From the NCBI RefSeq assembly GCF_009208055.1, contig NZ_WFKI01000006.1, positions 37,824-101,823 on the forward strand: a stretch of DNA of 64,000 nt, written 5' to 3'. Of the stretch, positions 45,615 to 52,725 are shown piece by piece; position 1 is the stretch's first letter; the number at the start of each line of letters is the position of its first letter. The notes beneath the pieces are model-generated. The model made no database searches. It was not told the origin of the DNA and saw nothing but the letters and a program-made list of their open reading frames with translations. A program made the translations under genes and the position numbers. The stretch comes from Poseidonibacter ostreae (GTDB lineage: Bacteria > Campylobacterota > Campylobacteria > Campylobacterales > Arcobacteraceae).

Positions 45615-46079
45615 ATGAGTAATAAATTAGAATTCACAAATTACATCACAAGTATGAGTGATTGGGAATTTAAAGTATTTGATGCTTTTAGACCTAGAAT
45701 AAGATTTGGAACAATCAAAATTAACTCTAACACTTATAATGCACTTCAAATGTTCTACAATAATCCAGATGATGCCGTTGCACAACTGCTTGTTTCAAAC
45801 GAAATGTTTAAATGGAGACCTTGTGGATTAGATAAATTTGCAAAACTAGTTGAACTAAGTTTAGATGGTAGAAGTGATGAGATTGTTGCCGCAATTCATA
45901 AAGCCTCTACCATTAATAAGAAAGCATTTAGACAAGAATATCCAACAGTTAGTAATATTACTCCATTAAGTATTCTAGAGACAATCTTATTTGTGGATTA
46001 TAGCATATCTTTAAAAATAGAACCAACAGATACAGTTAAAGCTTATGATGGTTTAAGAGAACATAGTGATGAGTTTTAA
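45615..46079 (+). CDS. Unknown element protein (154 aa)
   Basis: The gene follows the excisionase-like gene after one base and overlaps the start of the primase-helicase gene by about 11 bases, so the three form a single operon. The product is soluble, mixed helical, with no cysteine motif except one isolated cysteine. No family is recognised. Position suggests a replication or copy-control accessory role (inference). Confidence 0.6.
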   Translation: MSNKLEFTNYITSMSDWEFKVFDAFRPRIRFGTIKINSNTYNALQMFYNNPDDAVAQLLVSNEMFKWRPCGLDKFAKLVELSLDGRSDEIVAAIHKASTINKKAFRQEYPTVSNITPLSILETILFVDYSISLKIEPTDTVKAYDGLREHSDEF

Positions 46080-48054
46080 TAACTTTATAGATATTTGGTC
46101 AGAGGAATATCCTCCGACCATTGTAGCAATTCATTCAAAAGAAAAAAAAGGTACTCCTGTAATTGATGTAACAAACATTGAGAAATACAACAACAAAGAT
46201 TACAACATATACTTTAGTGTTAATGCAGTTGTTAATGAAGTAAAGCAAAAACCTAAAAAATCTGATATTGTTGAGATACTATATGCACATCTTGATTTAG
46301 ACCCAGTTGCTGATGGTAAATTTTCACAAGAAATGAGACGCAAATTACTTGAATTAGCAGATGATATTGATTGTACTTTTGCAATTGATAGTGGCAATGG
46401 TATTGGATTGTTTTGGAGACTTAGTGAACAGTTAAACCAAGAAGAAGTAGAAACAATAAATAAAGGTTTGATAAACTATTTTAGGGAGTATGGTGCTGAT
46501 AAAGGTACTCATAATGTTGATAGAATAATGAGATTACCAAATACTTTTAACTATCCAACACTAAAAAAACTAGCAAAAGGTTATTCTAAAGAACCAACCA
46601 AGGCAAAACTAATTAAAAATACTGATTCAAAATACAATGCAGAATATTTTAATAATGAATTTGGAATTGATATTTATGGTGAAGAAGATGATATTTTTTC
46701 AAATGTAGATTTTCCACAAGTGAATAATAGTATTGCTACGAATGAGATTAAAACAATTGTTGATAACATTGAACTAATTGATACTGATGATATGAGTTCA
46801 ATTGATTTTGCATTTATATCTGATTTTATCCAAGAAACTAGAACTAATACTAAAAATCTTGATTGTGTTCCTACAATAGAAGAAGTTAGAACTGCTATTA
46901 AGCTAAAAGGTTTACATGAAATAAGAGTTTCAAAAAGTACAGATAATCCTAATAAATATGATAGAGATGATTACATCAAAAGAACTATTAAAAAAGCAGT
47001 TGAAAAACTATTTAATGTTAATGATTTTGATGTTGCAAATAATAGCAAACCATTTGTTAACAGTATTTCTTCATTGATTAATAAATACAGTATGAGTAAG
47101 GAAAGACTAAAAAATATGGAAAAAAATGAAATAAATATTGTGGATGAAATTTTATTTAAAGGTCATATTACTGTAATTGTTGCAAGACCGAATGGTGGTA
47201 AAACTCTACTTGCTAAACATTGGGCAAAGCAAATTGCACAAAATGGATATCAATTATTATATATCTTCGAAGATGCAAATATGAACAACTATAAAGATAT
47301 GTCAGAAACTGGTTTTAAATGCGGCTTTGATGTAATGGCATCATTTGCCAATGTTGGAGTTTCAGCAGAAGACATATTAAAAGATATCAGTAACTTAGCA
47401 GATACAGAAGAAAATCTGTCTAAATTAGTATTAGTAGTAGATACCTTTAAAAAGTTTGTTGATGTTCTTGGTAAGGACTCTGTAAAAAGATTTTACAACA
47501 TCATGAGAAAGATTACAGCAAAAGGTGGAACAGTACTAACTTTAGCACACGCAAATAAACATCTAAATGAAGATGGTAATTTAGTTTATGATGGTACTAA
47601 TGATGTAAAAGCTGATTGTGACACACTCTACTACTTGTATGATGATGGAGATATTCATGCTTCCACAAGATATGCAACATTAGAGGGAGATAAAGTAAGG
47701 GCAGTTAATGGTGCTAAAATATTGAGTTTTAAGTTTGATAGAGATAACTATACTGCTGAAAAAATTGATAATGTTATTGATACAAGATTATTATTAAAAA
47801 GAAATATCTTAGTACAAGCAAATCAAACTTTAGTAGAAGATGTTAATGATGCAATTATGAATGGAACAACATCACAAAAGGCATTAGTTGAATTTATACA
47901 AGATAATTCATCTATGGGTAGAGACAAGGCTAGAGGTTTCTTAGTTACTCTAATAAATCACTGTTGGCAAAGAACTAAAATCACAAGTTCAGATGGGAAA
48001 AACCAATACAGTTACAGTTTAATTCCACAAGAAGATTTTAGCTTCTTAGACTAA
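46069..48054 (+). CDS. Primase-polymerase-like / RecA-like ATPase replication protein
   Basis: A 661-aa two-part protein. The N-terminal part carries a RepB-type archaeo-eukaryotic primase-like signature: HLDLDP (about residue 70), IDSGNGIGLFWRL (about 107), and DRIMRLPNTFNYP (about 150). The C-terminal part (about 355-560) is a RecA-like ATPase with Walker A ARPNGGKT (K378) and a Walker B-like VLVVDTF. This primase-helicase combination is typical of replication initiators of plasmids and phage satellites. An adjacent GTG at 46066 could also start it. It is followed by a terminator and a repeat-rich gap that may be its origin. Confidence 0.82.
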   Translation: MSFNNFIDIWSEEYPPTIVAIHSKEKKGTPVIDVTNIEKYNNKDYNIYFSVNAVVNEVKQKPKKSDIVEILYAHLDLDPVADGKFSQEMRRKLLELADDIDCTFAIDSGNGIGLFWRLSEQLNQEEVETINKGLINYFREYGADKGTHNVDRIMRLPNTFNYPTLKKLAKGYSKEPTKAKLIKNTDSKYNAEYFNNEFGIDIYGEEDDIFSNVDFPQVNNSIATNEIKTIVDNIELIDTDDMSSIDFAFISDFIQETRTNTKNLDCVPTIEEVRTAIKLKGLHEIRVSKSTDNPNKYDRDDYIKRTIKKAVEKLFNVNDFDVANNSKPFVNSISSLINKYSMSKERLKNMEKNEINIVDEILFKGHITVIVARPNGGKTLLAKHWAKQIAQNGYQLLYIFEDANMNNYKDMSETGFKCGFDVMASFANVGVSAEDILKDISNLADTEENLSKLVLVVDTFKKFVDVLGKDSVKRFYNIMRKITAKGGTVLTLAHANKHLNEDGNLVYDGTNDVKADCDTLYYLYDDGDIHASTRYATLEGDKVRAVNGAKILSFKFDRDNYTAEKIDNVIDTRLLLKRNILVQANQTLVEDVNDAIMNGTTSQKALVEFIQDNSSMGRDKARGFLVTLINHCWQRTKITSSDGKNQYSYSLIPQEDFSFLD

Positions 48055-48059
48055 TTATT

Positions 48060-48086
48060 GAGTAAGTGTATTTTTTATACTTACTC
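48060..48086 (+). terminator. Terminator after the replication gene
   Basis: 11-base arms GAGTAAGTGTA and TATACTTACTC (one G-T pair) with a T-rich loop, directly after the stop at 48054. Confidence 0.6.
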
Positions 48087-48094
48087 CCCTAAAT

Positions 48095-48268
48095 ATCTGT
48101 ATTTTTAGATTTTTAAGTATTTATAGTATCTTTAGTATTTTCAGCACTTTACCTATTTGTGGTACTTGTGGAACTTATTGTGTAAATATTAGCGGTACTT
48201 TATCTATTGAAATATTTTAAAAGTCTGAAAAATCTAAAACTTACTAAGAATACTAAAAAAACAGATTT
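48095..48268. repeat. Repeat-rich AT gap, candidate replication origin
   Basis: Three AGTAT units start at 48116, 48125 and 48134, and weaker 9-base units (AGCACTTTA, CCTATTTGT, GGTACTTGT, GGAACTTAT) continue in phase to 48178. The segment 48224-48268 on the opposite strand resembles 48095-48152 (ATCTGT, TTTTTAG, AGTAT, TTTCAG in the same order). Short iterated words beside a replication gene are the usual look of an iteron origin. This is a candidate, not a demonstrated origin. Confidence 0.4.
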
Positions 48269-48320
48269 ACAGCCCACTAAAAATGCTATTACAAACCACT
48301 TAAATACATATAAAATATGT

Positions 48321-48326
48321 TATAAT
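48321..48326 (+). promoter_or_regulatory. -10 box upstream of the small-gene pair
   Basis: A TATAAT precedes the ATG at 48350 by 23 bases, with TGGAGA in between as ribosome-binding site. It marks a new transcription unit after the replication operon. Confidence 0.55.
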
Positions 48327-48349
48327 ACTATATTATATGGAGACTTAAA

Positions 48350-48556
48350 ATGATTGAATATAGATACTTTAAAGCACTTAATGAACAGAACAAAAAGAAA
48401 GTGGTTGACTTATTAAACTATCAACTTAAAAACTTACTAGATAGCGATGTAGTAGATAGTGAAGATTACTTTTATTTAGAAGATGATTTTCATCATCTAA
48501 TTTGTGAGTTACTTCAAGAACAATCAACAGTCAATAATAAGTTTAAGAAACATTGA
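48350..48556 (+). CDS. Small element protein (68 aa), unknown
   Basis: A helical, acidic protein (MIEYRYFKALNEQNKKKVVDLL...) with no family recognised. It has its own promoter and ribosome-binding site, and its stop overlaps the TTG start of the next gene. It may be a regulator or the partner of the zinc-ribbon protein that follows. Confidence 0.6.
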   Translation: MIEYRYFKALNEQNKKKVVDLLNYQLKNLLDSDVVDSEDYFYLEDDFHHLICELLQEQSTVNNKFKKH

Positions 48557-49056
48557 GTATTTACACTGCACCATTTAGACAACCTAGTTATATCCTACTT
48601 AACCAAAAAGAACATGACCTAATTAATGCTAATAAACAGCAAGGATGCAAAACACTCTCCTATGGTTATTGTAAGGTATGCCAAAAGCCTTTAAACTTTA
48701 GATATAAAGAATTATGTTCCCCTTGCAGAAATCATCTTATTAGAGGTACTTTATTCACACAATATACTGGTGACTTAAGAGTTATAGGTGATGAATGGAA
48801 AAAGTTCTATCCACTTGTTACAGAACACTTAGTTAATCAAATTGACCTTATCATGAATGGCAAATTTAAAACTAAAAGATATAAAGCAAAAACTGCAAAA
48901 CTTTTATATATAATGGATAAATACATTAAAGCTAATGGTGATATTTATTCTGATGTTTGCTACAGAAGATTGAGGTATTATGCAGATAGTTCAAGTCGTG
49001 ATAACCTACAGCTGACGTTAAAAATTGGGAAAAAAATATTTGAAAAAATAATATAA
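48553..49056 (+). CDS. Element protein with a zinc ribbon (167 aa)
   Basis: Residues about 40-60 carry CKVCQKPLNFRYKELCSPC, a four-cysteine zinc ribbon. The rest is helical and basic (KTKRYKAKTAKLLYIMDKYIKANG), which fits nucleic-acid binding. It starts at TTG 48553, overlapping the stop of the upstream gene. No named family is recognised. A role in element replication or transcription is plausible. Confidence 0.6.
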   Translation: MSIYTAPFRQPSYILLNQKEHDLINANKQQGCKTLSYGYCKVCQKPLNFRYKELCSPCRNHLIRGTLFTQYTGDLRVIGDEWKKFYPLVTEHLVNQIDLIMNGKFKTKRYKAKTAKLLYIMDKYIKANGDIYSDVCYRRLRYYADSSSRDNLQLTLKIGKKIFEKII

Positions 49057-49183
49057 AATAAATTGAGTGTTAATATATTCTATTACCATACTTAGTTAAT
49101 AATCACTAGTAAAGAAATAATATTATAGAATATGAAAATAAAATCAATTAGAAATTAACATGAATAATTATTAGGATGTTGTA

Positions 49184-49768
49184 ATGAAGAAATTTTTTTT
49201 ATTTTTAATTTTAATTAATTTAGTTTATGGAAGTGAATATCCTAATGATGTATTAGGTGTGAAACTAAGTGAAAAAGCTAAAATCTGGAATAGCATGGAA
49301 CAAAGGTATGGTTTCTCCGATGCAGATACTGTAGATACTTATTTATTAAAACCTATTACTTATAACAAAATGTTTGAGAGTTTGATATTTGATGTTTCAA
49401 AAAAAAGTAATAAAGTATTTAGAATTAAAGCATTTAGTATTAAATTTAATAGCATAGAAGAATGTTCTAGTGCAAATAAAATGATAGAAAATACTTTAAT
49501 GCAAAAATATAAAAAACTTAAACGCGTAAAGTCTCTACCCTATGTGAGATTTGAATTTAAAACTAAAAATAAACATATACAAGTCTACACAGGTTGTTCG
49601 GGTCACAAAAATACTTTTAATGAAGAGTATAATTTTACCTATGGTCTTATTGATAAAAATTTAGAAAAAGAAGTTAAAATTTTTGAGAAAGAACTAAAGC
49701 AGAAAAAGCTAGAAGAAAAAAACAAAGAAAACAAAGAGAAATTAAAAGGTTTTCTAAATAAAATATGA
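49184..49768 (+). CDS. Secreted element cargo protein (194 aa), unknown
   Basis: An N-terminal signal peptide (MKKFFLFLILINLVYGSEY, cleavage likely after VYG) should send it to the periplasm. The mature part has a pair of cysteines (C106 region ECSS and C147 region TGCSG) and ends in a charged coiled-coil tail (EKELKQKKLEEKNKENKE). I do not recognise a family. AGGATG lies upstream. It is the first of three export-linked genes at the right side of the island. Confidence 0.6.
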   Translation: MKKFFLFLILINLVYGSEYPNDVLGVKLSEKAKIWNSMEQRYGFSDADTVDTYLLKPITYNKMFESLIFDVSKKSNKVFRIKAFSIKFNSIEECSSANKMIENTLMQKYKKLKRVKSLPYVRFEFKTKNKHIQVYTGCSGHKNTFNEEYNFTYGLIDKNLEKEVKIFEKELKQKKLEEKNKENKEKLKGFLNKI

Positions 49769-49815
49769 TTAAACTCATTAATTTTACTTAGCATATTTAA
49801 AATAAGGAATAAATT

Positions 49816-50679
49816 ATGGGGAAAAAAGTAAAAATAAGTATTGGACTACTTCTATTATTAGTTATATTAAGTGTCCTAATAATTAATAATATTGGTGAAA
49901 ATATTGCACTTCTTTTCTCCATTGTTACATTTACAATTTGTTGTTTATTTTTTCTTTTTGATTTATTATTAAATAAAATGGGCTATTTCAATCTAGACAA
50001 TAACTCAAGTATTCCAAACTCTAAAACAAGAATAAAGTATTATTTATCAATATTATTTATATTGTTTATTATTCCTTCAAATTTGTATCTTTTATTAAAA
50101 TACTACATGACAAAAATAGATAAAGACTATTCATACATAGAAAATAGTAAAAATTTGTTTAATAAATTAATTACTGTTTCAATTGCATTAATTGGATTGG
50201 CCTATATTATAATATATTTTGTAGAGACTGATAGATACTACATGTATGAAAAAGAAAGGTATACATTTACCGAGAGATGTCTTGTTTATGATATAGATAA
50301 ATTTGATAAGTATAACTATAGTTATCAGAAAAGAAATACAGATTGCGATTATGGCAAAAAAGAACTTTATGAAAATGAAAATCTTTTTTGGCAATTTCGT
50401 AATAGTTTAAATTTTGTAAGTATTTTTTACCCTGAAATAACGAATAAACTTTATGATTATGAAAGTAAAAATATTAACAGAAAAGAGTTATATTTATTAC
50501 AATTATTATCAGAGAAAGTTAACTATACAATTTATTACTTTAGTATTTTTTCATTAATATTATCAATGATTTTAAGTACAATTATTTTAAGTTATTATGT
50601 TAAAAAAATAGTTTCTACATACTTTAAAATACAAGAAAAATATTTTGATTTCTATTTTGAAAAAAAGAAATTATCATGA
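49816..50679 (+). CDS. Multi-pass membrane cargo protein (287 aa), unknown
   Basis: About five transmembrane helices (residues 7-25, 30-52, 75-97, 117-140 and 240-263) surround a roughly 100-residue aromatic, tyrosine-rich extracytoplasmic or cytoplasmic loop (ETDRYYMYEKERYTFTERC...). It resembles no family that I can name. AAGGAAT lies upstream. The stop overlaps the next ATG (ATGA), so it and the secreted protein downstream are coupled and may form a complex. Confidence 0.6.
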   Translation: MGKKVKISIGLLLLLVILSVLIINNIGENIALLFSIVTFTICCLFFLFDLLLNKMGYFNLDNNSSIPNSKTRIKYYLSILFILFIIPSNLYLLLKYYMTKIDKDYSYIENSKNLFNKLITVSIALIGLAYIIIYFVETDRYYMYEKERYTFTERCLVYDIDKFDKYNYSYQKRNTDCDYGKKELYENENLFWQFRNSLNFVSIFYPEITNKLYDYESKNINRKELYLLQLLSEKVNYTIYYFSIFSLILSMILSTIILSYYVKKIVSTYFKIQEKYFDFYFEKKKLS

Positions 50680-51611
50680 AATATATAACTATAGAAAAAT
50701 TAAAAATTCTTAAATATATATTTTTATTTTGTTTGATTTCAAATAATCTATTATATGCATATGACAAATACCAAATGACCAAAGACTTTAGTTTAAGTTT
50801 CCAAAAAATGTTGCCATTACAACTTACACCAAATTTATCTATTACAAGAGTTTTTGCAATAAAAGATACTCTTAATATCGTCGCTGCAACTTCTTTAAAT
50901 TTAAATAGCTATGAAGAACAGCAGAAGCTTGGTAATGAAATGGTCATAAATAATTATAAAAAATTAAAAAATTTAGCAAAAGTACAAATGTTAAAAACTA
51001 ATTGTCTTAAAACTGACACAAGAGAACTTTTATATTTGGGTATGAAGCAAAATATACAATATATTTCGAATGATAAATTTCCTTTATTTTCTTTTATATT
51101 AGAAGAAAAAGATTGTGTAAAGAATAGTTTTAATCCAAAAGAAAAGATGCTATCAAAACCATTCTTATTTCAACTAAAAGAATTCAATCTAAATGTTGTT
51201 GAGAAAGTTTTAAGTATGTCTGATAATGATAATAGAAGATTTGTATATGGGTTAAAAAATTCTATTATATCAGAGGCACTTAAAAATATGAAAAAAATAA
51301 AAAATAGGAAAGAAAGAGATTTACTATTAGATAATTTGACGATGTCTATTCTTTTATTGGAAAAGCTTGCAAAAGAAGATAAAGTTAAGCAACAATATAA
51401 AGAACTATATGAAAATTATCTTGATATAAAATTTGATGTTATAGATACAAAAAAACTAATAGAAGAAGAAACTAAAATAAATGAAAACTTACGAAAGTTC
51501 AAAAAAGATATTTCAGATGAACAATTTTTTAAAATTTATGGAAAAGACATGTATTACACATATAATTTGATTGAAAAGATTAGTAGGGAAAGTAATAAAA
51601 ATAAATATTAA
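50676..51611 (+). CDS. Secreted cargo protein (311 aa), unknown
   Basis: The first ~28 residues look like a signal peptide (KYIFLFCLISNNLLYAYD, cleavage after YAY). The rest is a helical, lysine-rich mature protein, with a central IKNRKERDLLLDNLTMSIL helix and a long C-terminal coiled-coil-like segment. No family is recognised. The gene overlaps the membrane-protein gene by 4 bases. It is the last gene of the island before the noncoding right end. Confidence 0.6.
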   Translation: MKYITIEKLKILKYIFLFCLISNNLLYAYDKYQMTKDFSLSFQKMLPLQLTPNLSITRVFAIKDTLNIVAATSLNLNSYEEQQKLGNEMVINNYKKLKNLAKVQMLKTNCLKTDTRELLYLGMKQNIQYISNDKFPLFSFILEEKDCVKNSFNPKEKMLSKPFLFQLKEFNLNVVEKVLSMSDNDNRRFVYGLKNSIISEALKNMKKIKNRKERDLLLDNLTMSILLLEKLAKEDKVKQQYKELYENYLDIKFDVIDTKKLIEEETKINENLRKFKKDISDEQFFKIYGKDMYYTYNLIEKISRESNKNKY

Positions 51612-51992
51612 TACTTAAAATATCAAAAATTCTTAGAAAAATTGAGTCTTTGTATTATGTATATTTAGTTTACTACTTTTCCAATATAAGTAAAAACAAA
51701 TTCTAAACTTAATGTTACCTAAGGTGCTTAAATTTATTGTGTAAAACTACGGGGTTATCTATCACTATGAAGATTTTCAATTCCCCCCCCCATAGGGTTC
51801 TAGCAGTAATATAGCTTTAATTGTATAGGGATGAAAATATCATTGCTAGTATGTGATAAGCTTATCTTGTACAGCTTTTGATGGAATAGTTCACTTTAAA
51901 TTATCCCTACTTTTATTTCTAAATTCTATTAAAAGTAGGGTATATATTAGTTTTATAACATCGATATAGTGGCTATCTTGATACTATTAATA
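51612..51992. other. Noncoding right arm of the element
   Basis: About 380 bases without a credible gene. It holds a C9 run (51783-51791), a GATAAGCTTATC palindrome (51855-51866), TATCTTG at 51863-51869 and 51974-51980, and the right inverted repeat at 51905-51940. These are the sorts of sites that recombinase, excisionase and host factors would use next to attR. Confidence 0.5.
51905..51940 (+). repeat. Right terminal inverted repeat of the element
   Basis: Perfect 11-base arms CCCTACTTTTA (51905-51915) and TAAAAGTAGGG (51930-51940) with a 14-base spacer. The arms share CCCTACTT / AAGTAGGG with the left repeat at 42841-42880, and each stands about 80-110 bases inside its att site. Confidence 0.6.
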
Positions 51993-52018
51993 CTGATATT
52001 AAAGAAATCACTATATAA
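51993..52018 (+). repeat. attR: second copy of the glyS 3' end
   Basis: A 26-base copy of 42709-42734 with one G-to-T difference. The difference is synonymous in glyS (ACG to ACT, Thr), so each copy would complete glyS. Confidence 0.85.
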
Positions 52019-52033
52019 ACTAACTAATATTCA

Positions 52034-52062
52034 TTTAAAGTACCATTTTTTGGTACTTTAAA
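52034..52062. terminator. Displaced glyS terminator
   Basis: A perfect 12-bp stem (TTTAAAGTACCA and its complement) with a T5 loop lies 15 bases past the attR stop codon, where the glyS terminator would be before insertion. From here to 52335 (about 270 bases) I see no gene; the sequence is AT-rich with no clear structure. Confidence 0.6.
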
Positions 52063-52335
52063 GTTTCCTCCTCAACTTTATTCTTACAATCTATAAAATT
52101 TAGACAATCATAAATAAATATACTAATTGTTGATTATTCATAGCCTTTAGATATAAGTAAATGTACATATTACATATACTAATATTTTCAATTTTTTAAC
52201 ACTATACAAACTACTAAAAATATTCTAATTCGATATTATTTTTTAATAATTAAAAGAGTAAACTTATATAAATAATATAATAATTCAAAATATTTAGAAA
52301 TATTATAAAAACTCATAAATTTATTTAAGGTTATA

Positions 52336-52488
52336 ATGAAAGTATTACATACGTCTGACTGGCATTTTGGTCAAAAGTTTATGGGAAAGAGCAGAGAAGA
52401 AGAACACAAAGCTTTTCTATCTTGGGTTTATGAAATAATAAAAAAAGAAAATAATCTTAAATACAATGACTACAAAACTAATAGATGA
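52336..52488 (+). pseudogene. sbcD-like exonuclease, N-terminal fragment
   Basis: ATG at 52336 starts MKVLHTSDWHFGQKF, the metallophosphoesterase start of the SbcD/Mre11 nuclease subunit (DWH metal motif). After about 35 family-like residues the frame becomes unrelated and stops at 52488 (50 codons; SbcD is normally near 370-400 aa). Only the first metal motif remains, so it cannot be active. It is a remnant cut by deletion or insertion. Confidence 0.7.
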
Positions 52489-52506
52489 TAATACTAGGTA
52501 ACTCAA

Positions 52507-52725
52507 TATATGAATAGAATTTATTCTATCAAGTATGTAGTACCAGAGTTAGGAAAAGTATACAAAGAACTAAGTGGTGTATAAAATGGAAACCAAGCCA
52601 TGAATGCCTTTGCAAATATGAGTAAGATGGAAGATGGTAAGAAAAGTAAAATGAGAGCATCGCTTATTGAGTATTGTAAGCAGGATACTTTAACAATTGT
52701 GAATATATTGGAAAAGTTAAAATGA
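52507..52725 (+). pseudogene. DUF2779-like protein, C-terminal remnant
   Basis: One frame reads RIYSIKYVVPELGKVYKEL, then a stop (TAA at about 52582), then AMNAFANMSKMEDG ... ASLIEYCKQDTLTIVNILEKL to a stop at 52725. The order SIKYVLP / AMNAF / YCK-DTLAMVKILEKL matches the C-terminal end of DUF2779 nuclease-like proteins as I remember them. With an internal stop and no N-terminus it is a dead remnant. Its last stop overlaps the ATG of the helicase gene. Confidence 0.6.

Larger units (their letters stand above)
42709..52018 (+). mobile_element. Integrative element inserted in the 3' end of glyS
   Basis: About 9.3 kb bounded by a 26-bp duplication of the glyS 3' end. It contains, in order, a tyrosine recombinase, an unknown protein, an AlpA-like DNA-binding protein, an unknown protein, a primase/RecA-like replication protein, a repeat-rich gap, two small proteins (one with a zinc ribbon) and three secreted or membrane proteins. 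There are no capsid, tail, terminase or conjugation genes. The layout suits a phage-satellite-like or plasmid-like island that excises, replicates and depends on a helper for transfer. All element genes lie on the same strand. The boundaries are seen; the lifestyle is inferred. Confidence 0.85.

Noticed and set aside
46066..46068. GTG as the start of the replication gene
   Set aside because: An ATG follows in the next codon; either could be used and the choice changes one residue only, so I used the ATG.
42709..52018. Complete prophage
   Set aside because: No terminase, portal, capsid, tail or lysis gene is present in the element.
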